DNA of 64,000 nucleotides from assembly GCA_026874595.1 (NCBI GenBank), contig CM049309.1, positions 53,726,079-53,790,078 of the forward strand. Reading direction: 5' to 3'. This stretch comes from Sipunculus nudus. Taxonomy: Eukaryota; Annelida; Sipuncula; Golfingiida; Sipunculidae. Of this stretch, positions 49,801 to 61,259 are shown one piece after another. A program made the translations under genes and the position numbers. The first letter of the stretch is position 1. The number at the start of each line of letters is the position of its first letter. Below the pieces are notes generated by a model that was not told the origin of the DNA, ran no database searches, and saw only the letters and a list, made by a program, of their open reading frames with translations.

Positions 49801-52800
49801 CATATCTCAGCACTAGTCTGCACATGTCTGCCTAAAATTTTGCAGGTTAATACGTCCTGGACAGCCCTCTTGATTTTATGACAGGTGGCGCCACCTACAT
49901 TCTAGTTTACGCTGCAGACAATTAAGCTCATATCTCGGGAACCGTTTGACAGATTGGGCCAAATTTTGCATGTGTATAGATCTCATATAGCTCTTTATCA
50001 TACACAAAACTGGAGGGGCCACTTGCAACCATTTTTGCACAGCGTCTGTCTGTTTGTCTGCCGTGGGCTAAAACCACTCATATATCTGTAGTGTTTTGAC
50101 TTTTCTGCCTTAAATTTTGCATATGTATACAACTTGGACAGCTTTATGGATTTGTGGTAGATGACGCAACCTACATACACATTTCGGCTGCAGACATCCA
50201 TGCTGATATGCAATACTTCACTCTATTTCCCCTTGCCACTCAGTCCATGCCTCACTTCACCCGTTCCACTCTGATACACAAAATTACTTGTTGACTTCCT
50301 GTTTTGACTATTCTAGTTAAAAATTTGATACAAAAGCTCCAGTATCTGAACAACAAATGCATTGATCACCATGATTCTTTACATGCATATTGATCATGGC
50401 GTCTTTCATCATTTCCTGTAGACTGGTGGTGCAGTTTGCTTTTTTTCAAACTTTTACACATTTTCCTCAATTTTTTAGACCTTAAAAGATGTGTTTGTCT
50501 GTTAAGAGGGCACAAATCAGAACCATTGGACCCAGAATCTTCTATCTTGAGATCCATGAAAAATATCCTTGGAAATCTGAAATTAGGTCTCTGTTACCCA
50601 TGTCCGCCAAGCTAAGGGGCTCAGATGAAACCCCCCCCCCCCAGAATAATTAAAAATTTGTTACAAAAGATCCAGTATCTGAACAATTAATGTATTGTTT
50701 AGCATGATTCTTTGAATGCATATTCATCATTGACTGTTTAATCAGTTCCTGCAGACTGGTGGTGCCACCTGAATTTTTTTTCAAATTTACACATTTTATT
50801 CTCTATTTTTGAGACCTTCAAAGACGTGGTTGTCTGTTAACAAGGCACAAATCTTAACCATTGCACATAGAATCTTCTATTTTGACATCCAGGGAGGTTC
50901 ATGAAAAATCTACTAAGAAACCTAAAATTAAATCTGTTATAAGTATCCTCTGAGCTTAGCTTCAGTTTTATAGGGATACCACACAAAATTTTGCATTCAG
51001 ATGATAAATATTCCTTTTGTGAATGTCTTCTTTGTCAGCTGAGCGTCATGACCCATGGGTCACTTGTTGTATAAGCAACTAAGGCTTTGGTGACACAAAC
51101 ATCAGTACCGGTAGGTCCTGTCCAGTCACACAGTCATTCTCTTTGAAACAGCTTTAGCTGATGTCCCAAAGAAACTTGAATTTTTTTGTGCCTTGTACAG
51201 ATGTGACCTGGATCATGACAGCTTGACTTCAGAAAGTTCTGGCACTGGACAAGTTAGTTTGCATAATATGCGTAGGACACTTGAGTGATAACTGGTGGGA
51301 ACACATGGACATTATCATGTGCATGAAGCTTCCAGAACGAAACCGATGACGTCAGTTGGAATCCCTATGCAAAATATCATGTGTTGTGCATACTCTTGGT
51401 CGATTAGCACACAGCAGTCACTAATTATATGATATTGAAGCTGATGCTCCAGTTGAAATCATTTTTGTTGAGTAGCCCAAAGGGTGGTCTTATACTTATA
51501 GCATAGGTTCTACCAGATTTTGGGGCATTACCGATTGGAATCAGAATTGAATGGAAAATTGAAAGAACTTGAATTGAATTGGTAAAAATGAAATGAATTG
51601 GAATAGACGTGTATCTAATAAGATGAATTGTTGAACAAAAGCTCATGCTCTCACGTTTTACTAATTGTTGCTCATTAAAAGTTACATTTGTCTTACAAGA
51701 AGCAGCAGTTAAGGCTGGAAATCAGCCATACATTAATAAGAGCAGCAACGGTTGTAGCAGTAGAAGGCAAGTAATGGGTAGTACATATAACATTTTATTT
51801 CTTCCCTTTCTTTCTTGCTGCTGTGTCATTAATGAAGACATTTCATGAGGAGGATTTGTTCAGAGTCATCAATGCCTCTGTTCTACCTGGAATGATAAAA
51901 TACAGCCTTCAGTTGCTCTAAGCTAGGGTTGGTTATTTGTGTGAGAAGACATGCTTGAGTAGAGTGATTCCTATTGATGAGAGAGACAATTAGAGCTCAA
52001 TGTTTTATGTTTTAACAAATATTAGGGTTCAAAACCAGAATTCCATTAAATGTACAGAATACAGTGGAAAGTAAAAGATCTATAGCAAATATATATATAT
52101 ATAAGAGATCTTAAATATAAAAGAGTTACTAACACATCTGTGATAACTGCAGTATTTAAATTGAAGGCATTTAACATTATATTGAACACTGAATCAACTT
52201 TTCATCCTGATTTCACAAGAATTTATGTCTTCAAAGTATGATTACATTAAACATACATGCATATATTTAAATATATTTATATATATTTATATATATATAT
52301 ATAATAGGGAACATTCTGGGATCTTGATTTAATTAAAAATTAAAGGGGCTCCAGACATGTTATCACCCCACCACTTTGATTTCCTGGTAGAAGTTCATGG
52401 AAATTTTCATGCATGACATAATACGGACAGAGATAATGCAAACAGTAAGAGCCCTCAAACCATGTAGTTCTGGTTAATTACACCTTTTCTGGTTGTTCCT
52501 GTCCCACGGTAATTATAAACACTCTGGCATGAGCTTACAGCATTGTCATACTCTCATTGCTGTTGGCAGTACTACTGGATGTGTTCACCTGAAAAATGAA
52601 ATTACCAGTATAAATTTAATGTGTAGCTAGCATAATTCCACCTTTGGCATACATATTGGTGGGAAACCTAAGAACTTGTTTTTGGAGCCTCCCATGCAAG
52701 ATAAGGAGGATGCCAAAATTTGCTTCATCAGCAGGCTCATCAGCCTCAAATTTTCCAACCACTTAGTGACATACTTATTTGAAGAAGCAAGAAACATCTT

Positions 52801-55800
52801 CCTGAACATTTACTTTATGACTAATATGCAGATTTGTCCATGAAATCCAATTAATATGGTCCTTAAATATGTACAAAGGTTGTAAGTTGTAACCCTGTGT
52901 GTGATCTAGGGCCCTGCACAGGCCCAACCCACACCACGGGCCTGCAGGGCCTGTCCCTGTGGGCCCCCCACAGGCTGACTTTTTCATGAAATTGCAAGGC
53001 TGCCAAAATAATAACTACAGGATAGGGTGGTGTGGGCTAAAAGCTGGGAGGGGTGGATACAAGATCACTTATAGTGGGTGTTACCCTAAACCTGAACCTG
53101 GGACCGGCTATATTTGACTTAAGCCTATTGGTTGATGTGTTCTTGGCTGTTTTACAAAATACCCATTTTGAGGCTAACAGCTAAGCTAGTGTCTACCCTT
53201 TCATTTAGGATTGGTAAATATGGGACCAACTGTAACCTTCTGTAGTAGGAACAGCTGTTCATTTCCAGCTTATGTACCAGCATGTCTTAACCAGTAGTTA
53301 CCAGGTGCTAACAGATGTAGGCAGAATTTTATCACTCAAATATAAGCTGAGAGAGGGCAATCAATAAAGTCTGTAGAAAACAGCAGGTGTGTGGACATGA
53401 ACAAGCTGGAGGTCTGCTTTAGTGATCAATCTTATCCATTGATCCTCCTCCACCAAGGATACAATGACTTTTATCTATGGCCAGCCTTTACAAAATGAAT
53501 TGCTAAGCTGATTGAATGCATTTATTCAGTATCATTAAAAGATTTAATGTTGGTTTTGGCATTTGCCTATGTTTGTACTATTAACTGAATTCATGATATG
53601 TATTGACATTTACTATTGCTCTGTCAGGTTTTAATTTTTCCATATCTTTAAACATGATTAACACAGGCTGTTAAACTACAAAGCAGTTATGGTTGTTTAG
53701 TCAGTTGTATATTTAATAAAAGTGTTTTCAGTTAGAGTACCATGAATAATTATGATTCAGGTTCTGTCAAAGACTGGCAACACTATTTTGAATTTGAATG
53801 CACATTTAATGCAATCTAGAAAAGTTCTACGGGCCAAATATTTAACTACTTAATCCATGAAATGGATATAAGCGTATGAAAAAAATTTTAAAAATAAACC
53901 TGATGTGCAGTCAGACATTTAATATAGGCTGGGCTTCTGCTGCCTTCTGTTGTTAATGTAGGATGGGATATCATGGTTCTACAGTGAAACAATATTTAAG
54001 ATTTTGCTTAAATTTAAACAAAAACAGCAGTTAAGTTGCATCAACATGTTCAAGATAACCAACATTTTTGGTTTTCTATAAAGTATGGGGGGGGGGGGGG
54101 GTTGTGATTGCTGAGCATGTCTGTATATATGTATTTCTTGGAATTGAGGAAAGCTTAAACTGTAATTCAGTATTCCCTTAATGTTAACACGGTTTTCTAT
54201 TGATTTCTGCAATATTGCACAGGGTTTGATAAACATAATAAGGCAGTACATCACATTCAGTGATAAACGGGCCTGGGGGCCTCAATCACCATTGTATAGC
54301 TGTCATACTCACAGCAGGTGTTTTTAGAAGACTTGTCAGGGAACTGATACACAGCCATTAGTTTGTCAGTGATTGTCTGTCTCACTGAATATACATGCAA
54401 CCCAGTAGCTAGGCATTTATTTGCATTTTATATAAACCATTCTTACTTAAGTGTATTTTTATATTCCACTTCTTGTTATCATTGATATGGTTATGGAATA
54501 TATTATTGAAAAAATGTTGATATTAATTATTAGCCCAGTTTGAGCAATCAGTTATCAATAAAATAAGGGCTGTGTGTCAGGAGAAATGTTTATATCAGTT
54601 ATCACACATCTGGTACAGTATTTAAGATGAAATATTTTATGAAAAGAGGGTAAAATTTATTTAAATAAAATCAGATAGCAGTAACATAGCTTGTGGTTAG
54701 ATAATAATAAAGCGGTAGTACACTTAGTACAGTATTGTCTTGGGGAAAGAAACAAGGTGGCTACAACTAGTGCGACTTGAAATACCTTGGTGGTCATTGT
54801 TTATGTTGTGTGTGACAGATTAAGTAAAAAATCTGACAATTTTTTGTGTGCTGTGCCATTTCTACAGATTTTTTTATTCATTATATTGATTCTTGCAGGA
54901 ACATTCAGTGAACTGACAGTGATTCTTGTAATCTTGTCAGAGCCATTAATAATCATATCTGTCAGCAGTTATCAATTTGATATCTCACGTAACATCAGCC
55001 CTGACTGACACTTTACTTTTCATGGCAGGTTATCACAGGAGGGAACTATGACGTAGACATGGACCTGAGCAGTCCTACAGGACAGATTCTCTACAAGGAC
55101 ACCAAGAAACAATACGATAGCTTCACCTGGACCACAGATAGTAAAGGAGAGTACAAATTCTGCTTCAGTAATGAGTTCTCCACCTTTACCCACAAGACAG
55201 TGTACTTCGACTTCCAGGTCGGGGATGAAGAGCCCCTCATGCCGGGCATGGGTCAGCATGCCACAGCTTTAACACAGGTATGTCAAATTGCTGGTGTTAG
55301 TAATTGTTTTTAAAATCATATTATTAGAGGATTGAAAGAAAATAAAGCACTGGTGATAAATTTTAATGGACTATTTTATGTAGCAGGGAAATTAATGTGA
55401 ATTTGCTGTGTAGAATTATACCAAAAATATTGACCGAGTAAATTCAGTCTAACTTGTACATCATGCAGAGAGGTCATGGTATTGGTCAGATTGTTGTCAC
55501 TTATTTGTTGCACAAGGTTTAGTTTAACTGCAGTTCACCATTTTGTGCCTCACCTTTTTTATATCACCGACAAAATAAAGAGAGTATTTAATCTGAATGA
55601 TATCACCTCTTTGTATGTGCATTCGTAATTGTTTGTGATCAATTATTCAAATGTGCAATCAGTTAAGTCAAAAATGGAAGAAAACAGCCAATCATTGATA
55701 CATCATACACCACTACAGTATTCAGAGAGCATGTACAAACCAGGCTCTTGACAAAGGGGATGTTCTTGTTTCTGATTTCATATGAACTTGAGAAATGGAA

Positions 55801-56526
55801 AGATATACCTTTGAAGGTGATATTCAGCAAGCAGCTCAGGCATGAAGTTGAAAATAAAAAACCTAACAAAGATGAAAGCAGCACATAACAGAACCAATTT
55901 TTATAAAAAAAAAACTTATTTTATTTTCTTGAAAGTAACATCCAAGCAGCTGGAGCTCAAAATAAATATCTGTTGAAAACCAGATTGAAATATTGTGATG
56001 TAGGGCTCAAAATTGACATAAGCAGTATCTGAGAATCAACTTTTTTTGGCCTTAGTATTATATATAAGCTCTCATATCATGTGATCAATAGGTTTTATTA
56101 TTTGGTTAGAAGAATGAGATTTTTTAAAGACATACATTGGTAACAGATAATTTGACCGCAACTGAACTCAGGGGGACTCGTCTGAAAACATTGTTGATTT
56201 GTAGTCAGATGTCCCAAATTTCTTTATTTGTATAATATTTAGTGTGTATGCATTTGATGCATGGCATGACTAGGCATTTATTGTTTTTACAGATGGAGAC
56301 TAGTGCAGTGACCGTCCATGAAGCTCTCAAAGTTGTCATCGATTACCAGACACATTTTCGGCTACGTGAAGCCCAGGGACGTGGTTTTGCTGAAGACTTG
56401 AATGAAAGAGTACAGTTTTGGTCCATGGGAGAATTTATTGTGATTATTGTTATTGGTATTGGCCAGGTGATGGTGTTGAAAAGCTTCTTTACTGAGAAGA
56501 AACCATCCTCTCATGTAAGCACGTAG
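37716..56526 (+). CDS. TMED7: p24/TMED cargo receptor (gamma class, TMED3/TMED7-like)
   Basis: Three exons: 37716-37865, 55029-55277 and 56293-56526, all phase 0 with GT-AG junctions, giving 210 aa. A signal peptide spans about 1-20. The GOLD domain begins ELTFELPDN, with the conserved disulfide cysteines at about C45 and C95 (C34 is an extra cysteine near the start). The stretch [19 protein letters not shown] is almost invariant in TMED3/7. A coiled coil with '[20 protein letters not shown]' precedes one membrane span (about 178-197). The short cytosolic tail, [15 protein letters not shown], carries the FF and KK residues that bind COPII and COPI coats. p24 proteins cycle between ER and Golgi and help load secretory cargo. 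The gamma-class choice is well supported; TMED7 versus TMED3 is not, as invertebrates often have one gene. Intron 1 spans 17 kb and is full of transposons. Confidence 0.95.
38060..38130 (-). repeat. tRNA-Arg-like SINE head or tRNA relic
   Basis: On the minus strand there is a consensus B box, GGTTCGATTCC (38073-38083), about 40 nt after an A-box-like TGGCGCACTTTG. Between them, GGGCTCCTAGTC resembles a tRNA-Arg(CCT) anticodon arm. The acceptor stem does not pair convincingly, so a functional tRNA is unlikely. Confidence 0.5.
38619..40740. mobile_element. Fold-back element 1 (long terminal inverted repeats, CTCGCCTAGGCGAG motif)
   Basis: A 2.1-kb element in TMED intron 1. The left end, GTCAGAGACGAGATT (38619), pairs with the right end, which in reverse complement reads GTCAGAGAAGAGATT (ending 40740). 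Inverted arms of roughly 470 bp (to about 39085, and from about 40270) stay alignable. Their outer ~330 bp consist of direct and inverted copies of CTCGCCTAGGCGAG separated by 'tttaaaatc' links. The sequence 'atatatatgt' flanks both sides and may be a target duplication. The AT-rich core has only one short frame (39537-39731), with no known domain. Superfamily undetermined, possibly MULE-like. Confidence 0.85.
40775..40823. repeat. (TA)n microsatellite
   Basis: A TA tract separating the two fold-back elements. Confidence 0.9.
40846..42532. mobile_element. Fold-back element 2 (CCCCAACGGACC repeats in inverted arms)
   Basis: The left arm (40846-41060) contains GGGTCTGACTTAATACCCC, then repeated CCCCAACGGACC-like words and 'ttatattaacttattattga'. 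The right arm (about 42335-42532) is its inverted copy. The left arm is partly duplicated in tandem (41040-41215). The core (41280-42160) has one short frame (41553-41798) with no known domain. A patch at 42190-42305 is rich in taattgtaattactt words. Family unknown. Confidence 0.8.
42533..44366. other. TMED intron 1, nothing recognised
   Basis: Fairly GC-balanced sequence around 42540-43520. The overlapping short frames on both strands resemble no known protein, and no repeat was matched elsewhere in the window. Confidence 0.45.
44930..45711 (+). repeat. GGTGGCGCCACC tandem-repeat element, second copy
   Basis: Palindromes sit at 44994-45009, 45125, 45272-45287 (perfect 16 bp), 45401-45416 and 45551, in units of about 280 bp that share 'gacatccaagctcatatct'. 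It ends with the hairpin GTAGTCG-cttgt-CGACTAC (45682-45700) and CTAG|TT at 45711. The final ~190 bp match 50110-50275 closely. Confidence 0.85.
45712..47590. other. TMED intron 1, nothing recognised
   Basis: AT-rich sequence. Short frames (for example 46493-46753) match no known protein. Some phrases such as 'tgagttacgg...ttggctgaatta' near 46905 and 47090 recur weakly. Confidence 0.4.
47640..47945 (+). repeat. Short interleaved tandem repeats
   Basis: Two word families alternate. 'ctatttatagctttggcaga' occurs at 47741 and 47803. 'caagagttcactcagtgcag' (with variants) occurs at about 47711, 47856, 47888 and 47920, the last three about 32 bp apart. This pattern suggests replication slippage. 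Confidence 0.7.
49044..51066 (+). mobile_element. Helentron-related non-autonomous element (HINE/pearl-like)
   Basis: A 2.0-kb element starting TTTAGCTGACTGAAAGTCAT and ending TCAGCTGAGC (51035-51044), GACCCATGGGTC, ACTTG|TT. The 5' ~100 bp, two ~340-bp units (about 50310-50970) and the 3' end match those of the autonomous copy in the same order and orientation. A GGTGGCGCCACC element (49515-50316) is nested in it. It has no transposase, so it would depend on RepHel supplied elsewhere. Confidence 0.75.
49515..50316 (+). repeat. GGTGGCGCCACC tandem-repeat element, third copy
   Basis: It is collinear with 44930-45711: 'acatccaagctcatatctc', GGTGGCGCCACC at about 49884-49895, and 'acttcactctatttcccctt'. 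It ends ATTCTAG|TT at 50316, with a degraded terminal hairpin (around 50286-50312). This copy supports the CTAG boundary independently. Confidence 0.8.
51067..55028. other. TMED intron 1, distal part
   Basis: No exon is recognised. TA-rich patches lie at 52088-52103 and 52270-52305, and a poly-G run at 54087-54101. A GC-rich patch near 52905-52975 contains 'gggcctgcagggcctg' but encodes nothing identifiable. Confidence 0.45.
55925..56065 (+). repeat. Dispersed repeat fragment, copy B
   Basis: It matches 10895-11040 in the same orientation ('agctggagctcaaaat', 'ggctcaaaattgacataagc', 'tttttttggcctta'). It lies in TMED intron 2. Confidence 0.45.
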
Positions 56527-58194
56527 TGAATTAAATCTTTAGTACATACTCCAGTATAGCTCACTCTGATTAAGGTTGTAAAGAATAGCAAAGTAATATT
56601 GTCACAGCAGGTACATCATAAAGGGGCCCTGAGGGGCGGGGAATGTTCTTAGTGGACAGTAATGATGGATAGATAGATCTGATATCATATACAGTTCCGC
56701 ATGAAAAGGTAATGTTAGTCAGATAAAATAAAGCTCAAGGGAAAGAGGAATTTTATAAAAGGTTGAGCTTAAATACTGAGGTATGGCAGGATGACTGATA
56801 CAAGCAGCATATCTCTGTCAGTTTTCTGTAGATATCCGTAAATGTAACTGATGTTGCTCTGTTAGATTATTAAAAAAAAACACTCAATGTGCATTTTACT
56901 TTTTATATATTTATGATCTTTTGTTAAAAGGAGTTGAAATATTTTTTTCTAAACGAATTCAGATTCTTGTTATATATATATGATGAACTTTCTCTGCTTT
57001 TACTCTGTTTCCTTAGCAATGCTAGTGTGATCTTGTGTTTAATGAGCTTACATTCATTAAATATTGTAATAATCCTCTAAGCAAAATGGATTCTCCATAT
57101 GGGTATGGGTGCATCTGATCAAAGTAACCAATAAAGTAATTTTGAGATTCTATTCCCAGTTACCTGGCCAGCGACACTTCTGGAAAAGGAGTAATGAGCT
57201 GATATGTTGTTGGGTGTTACAATTAATAATCCTGAAATGTGTTTAGTTAATCAATAAGAAAATAAAATGTAAATAGTTACAGAAAAGTTAGTGTCTAATG
57301 TGCTATATACACATTTTGTTTCTGTTTATGTTACAGTGTTTGTTATTGATAATGATGTAAGGATTACAGAGAGCTATTATTATTGTATAAATAGATATTA
57401 TTCTTTATCTGGTGGTTCCTGTATTATGAGATGATAAAAGCTTTCTATATGGTTATAGCAGATATTGTCAATTTCTCTGTAATCAGGGGACAGATTCCAC
57501 AACATGTGGGCATGCTGTAGATTTGATGTCTTTTCTGATAAACTCTGGCATCATGAGAGCACTTGATATTGGATCATGATAAAGTAGAAATCACGAGTGA
57601 AATCATGTTTTGACCAATCATTTTGAGCATTATCCCATTTACTGTCGTGTCGAATTCACTAAGAATAACAGATTTCTAGGTCAGGCTTTTCAGGCATACA
57701 GACAAATGATACCTTATCCTTTGGTTTCTGTGGTATTTCCATGCTTTATGTATGCTGTAAGAGTGATTTTGAAACATTCATCTGACTTATGGGTATATTT
57801 TAACTATTGTTTGGGGATGTAATCAAGGCCACTGCAGCAAAATCTATTGTGCAGCCACATGGACCAGTTGAACATCAGGGGGTCAGTCTTGCAAGTAGCC
57901 TGCTCTTCCACATACTTCATCCACAAAATTGTTTTAAAAAATCTGTAACTTAAATCATTTGACTAGAGTATTATGCAAATACAGGTTACTTGTAGGTACA
58001 AGTGTCGTTTCATGGTGCTACCTAGAGACAGGCATTTCTTGTTTCCACCGAAACTCGCATTCCTGCCGAACTGTGAGAGATCAAAAGTATATGTACATGT
58101 TTATTGAATCAATTTCTCCACAATATTAACACTAGACAATTCAGACATTAGCATTCTTAATATATATGTATATTTAAAGTTGTCATCTTCTAGA
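56527..58194 (+). other. TMED 3' UTR and flank
   Basis: No coding signal. AATAAA-type words occur at about 56725 and 57261, but no polyadenylation site can be chosen from sequence alone. Confidence 0.4.
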
Positions 58195-58560
58195 ATATTT
58201 AAAGGGGCCCAATCATTTATAAAGCATTTTGAGTTAACACGAAAAATAGTTTCTTCCCTTTAAAATTAATCTGTACCTGCCAAAATATTGCCCCGAAACT
58301 GTTTGCCTACTTCTGTAAACAAGTGTTTAAAACAGTTAACCGGGCGCGATCGCAGGTGTAAACGTAAACACAGTGCATCAAGCTGTGTGCTGCGCGGAGC
58401 CACAACACATGCCAATTAGGAGATGCCCTGGCTGACTTGGCTAAAAAAGGAAAAACATGTTCCCCCTGGCTGAAACAATGTGTGTTGCCCCTCTTAATCG
58501 GACTCCAGTCACCCGGCCTTGTTATTGTAAACAGACTGTGTCAATCAACACGGAGGGCTA
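58195..58560 (-). repeat. Dispersed ~350-bp repeat, copy 3 (inverted, most complete)
   Basis: The reverse complement of the family at 7192-7560 runs from 'ggggcccaatcatttataaa' to 'ggccttgttattgtaaacag'. It is the longest copy and gives probable boundaries for the family. Confidence 0.7.
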
Positions 58561-59838
58561 TAACAAGGTGTTAAACAGTCGTATGCGAGGAAATAAGATT
58601 ATCTGCTGGAATGGTTTTTCTGGCAAAATTTTGTTTAAAGCAAAACTGAACTGCTAGTGTTAAAGAATAGAAATAACATTGCTCCTGATCATGTTCCTTT
58701 AAGGGCTGAACAAAAAATATGCACATGAGATCTAAGTAAGCTTTTATTTAGAATTAGGTGTCTTTTTTCCCCAGATAGAATAATGGCCGAGATAAATAAG
58801 TTATCTATGTTCTTTTCTGTGATGTGAATGAATGTTTATGTACAGAAGGTGTTCATGCTGTTTATTTCTGCTGTTTTTTATTTAAAATATCTGATTTACA
58901 TACCGTGTTTTACACTCGCACGTGCATTTGTGCATGCACACACAAATACATATATATCTTTCTAAATGATTGAAACAAAACAATCTTCTTACAGTTATGT
59001 CGGTGTGATCTAATTAAAAGAATTGATCTCGATTGACTGATTGTTCACCATTATCTTCCTTAATATGGTTGTTATTATTTTAAAAAGCAAGACTTTCCAG
59101 GAATGTGTGTCTAGAATCATTATCTCTAGATCTTTGGGAGTCTTTTTCACAAATATTTTTTATGAAACATACAGGGTTGGCTACTGTGAAACATTGTGTC
59201 CAATAAACACCATGAAAAAAAAATTGTCACCATTGTTGTTGCCTTATATTAATGTTGAGGGTTAGTATGTGTGGAGACCTTTGAGAAAAAATGGTCCATA
59301 ATAAGTGCATCGCCCATAGTCTAAACAAAATTGAATGTATACCTACATCTTTATGATATTTGAAAATCATACGACAATATTTATCAGGTCATCAACTTTT
59401 AACAAGCATTTGGCCTTAATCAATGTCGCAGGTTCCTTGAATTTCCATCGGTACTGACAAGGCCTCTGTCATGGTAAACCAAACGTTCATGCACGGCATT
59501 GCTGCCCCGAGACTAGAGGTGATTAATGATAAATTTCTTGTGATTTTGAAATTTAAAAGCAGATGTGTCAAGATAATTTGCCTTTTGGAAATGTAATGCA
59601 AAACTCGAGATCTTATAGAAAACCCAAGTATTTTTCCCGGGAATTTAAAATTTGTAGGATTCTAAAATGATTCATAGAGTCCTCACCAGATGTCGCCGTG
59701 TACTACTCTTCAACTTCCCTGATGATTCCAAATGACTCCGGTGTGCGGGCGAGTTTCATTGATTTATTAATTCTTTCCGTTCATCCTTGAAACTAGCGCT
59801 AATAATAACTCCCCGGGGGGACCGGTAGGTCAAAGTGG

Positions 59839-59982
59839 TCACATTGTTGGTGTAAACGGTTCCCAGGCGCAAAATCTGCTAATGGTAATGTTATATATTG
59901 GCTCGTTCAATTTCTTGACAACGCCAAGGTAATAGTCTGTTCCAGGACCTAAGAAGATCATATATGGAAAATTTACAAACAC
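59839..59982 (-). other. Possible terminal coding exon of an unassigned gene
   Basis: On the minus strand, 47 codons follow a CAAG acceptor-like site and end in TGA at 59839. The frame includes 'GTDYYLGVVKKLNEPIYNIT' and 'SRFCAWEPFTPTM'. Composition looks more protein-like than the surrounding shadow frames, but the family is not recognised. Phase 0 would match the exon at 61097-61249. Confidence 0.3.
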
Positions 59983-61096
59983 CTTGAAATGCCTGAAAAC
60001 TGTAAATAATTTAAAAATGAAAATCATATTAATTTTTATCATAGGATAATTTTAAAAGGGACATTTATATGCCAGGTATGTTAAGTATACATGATATATT
60101 AATATTTATTCTTAAACTATAATGGTATCTTCCAAAAGATCGTTCTAAAACCGTTTGCCCTGTCCTTTACATAAAGAGGAATTAAAGTTGCACAGGGTTG
60201 GACCAGTGGCGCGAAGAAAAATTAATAAACTTTTGTGGCCTTGCTGCTCGATATCATAAAACAAGATTTTCATATTTCCATATTGTATTTCTTCAGTGTT
60301 TATTCTTTCATATTTTTTTTTTCTCCTTGCTTAGGAGTTGTCTCACATGCACATGGTCGGATATCTGGTCAGATAGTCTTGGTATGCAAACAGAAACACG
60401 AGGACTGTGTGTACGGTACGCATAACAACAACAATAACATATAAAACAGGTAAATAAGAAATTACAGGTGCTTGTTCCTAATTGATTTTGCTGGGAACCT
60501 TTCTTATTCATCCAATTTGAAAATGAAATACAATTATTATTATTGTTCCCTTTATGTTTATGGCATCAATTTAGTACATACACAGACATCACTATGTTTC
60601 TAGATATAAATGACGTTAGTTATATCAAAGGTGAGAATAATGTGAAGATGAAATGAGGGTGGTTTATTCTAGAGCCACTAAGTGTAGAAATACTGTCACC
60701 GATATAATATGAAACTCGCTGTAGCTGCGTACTCTGTACATAATTTGTCCCATAAACGCTTTTTTTTACAGCCGAACGAATCCGTTACAGTACATATGCT
60801 TGAAAATTCTGTTGATAAATGATAATTTTATTGATTTGGATACATTTCAACCTAAATTTAATTTCGCGTTAAAGAAAATCAAACTATTAATTTTATATGT
60901 TAATAACAATTGTCCACGTGACCATTATCACCCTTCCACCTAATTTTGTTTCTGCCCAAAATGGACCTCTTTCAATTATAGGCTCTGTGGGACGGCCAGG
61001 CCAACTTGTTTAATTGTCAAAAATTAAAACAAAAGATGATACATTTTTCACATGCGCATGCTTAAAAAAATATTATTTATTCCGTGAAGTCCTTAC

Positions 61097-61249
61097 CACA
61101 AAACGACCCATGTTTATATAATCTGTCTTGAAACCATTCATGTCCAACATATTTGTGCAGATTACATTATAATCCTCTTCTGTACATTTATACATACGCC
61201 GTTGGTGTACTTGAAATCCCCTCTGCATTGTGTTTTTGGATTTCAATGC
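61097..61249 (-). other. Possible internal coding exon of an unassigned gene
   Basis: A 51-codon open block on the minus strand is bounded by a TTTTATAG acceptor and a strong GTG|GTAAGG donor, phase 0 at both ends. It includes 'QRGFQVHQRRMYKCTEEDYN' and 'NMLDMNGFKTDYINMGRFV'. Cysteine and aromatic content suggests a folded extracellular protein, but no family is recognised. On the plus strand, a TATAAAATA word at 61251 is an alternative reading of the same region. Confidence 0.3.
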
Positions 61250-61259
61250 CTATAAAATA

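Noticed and set aside
60308-60444. Plus-strand exon-like block after CTTAG (VVSHAHGRISGQIVLVCKQ)
   Set aside because: No recognisable family, no partner exon with matching phase, and it ends in an asparagine run from (AAC)n.
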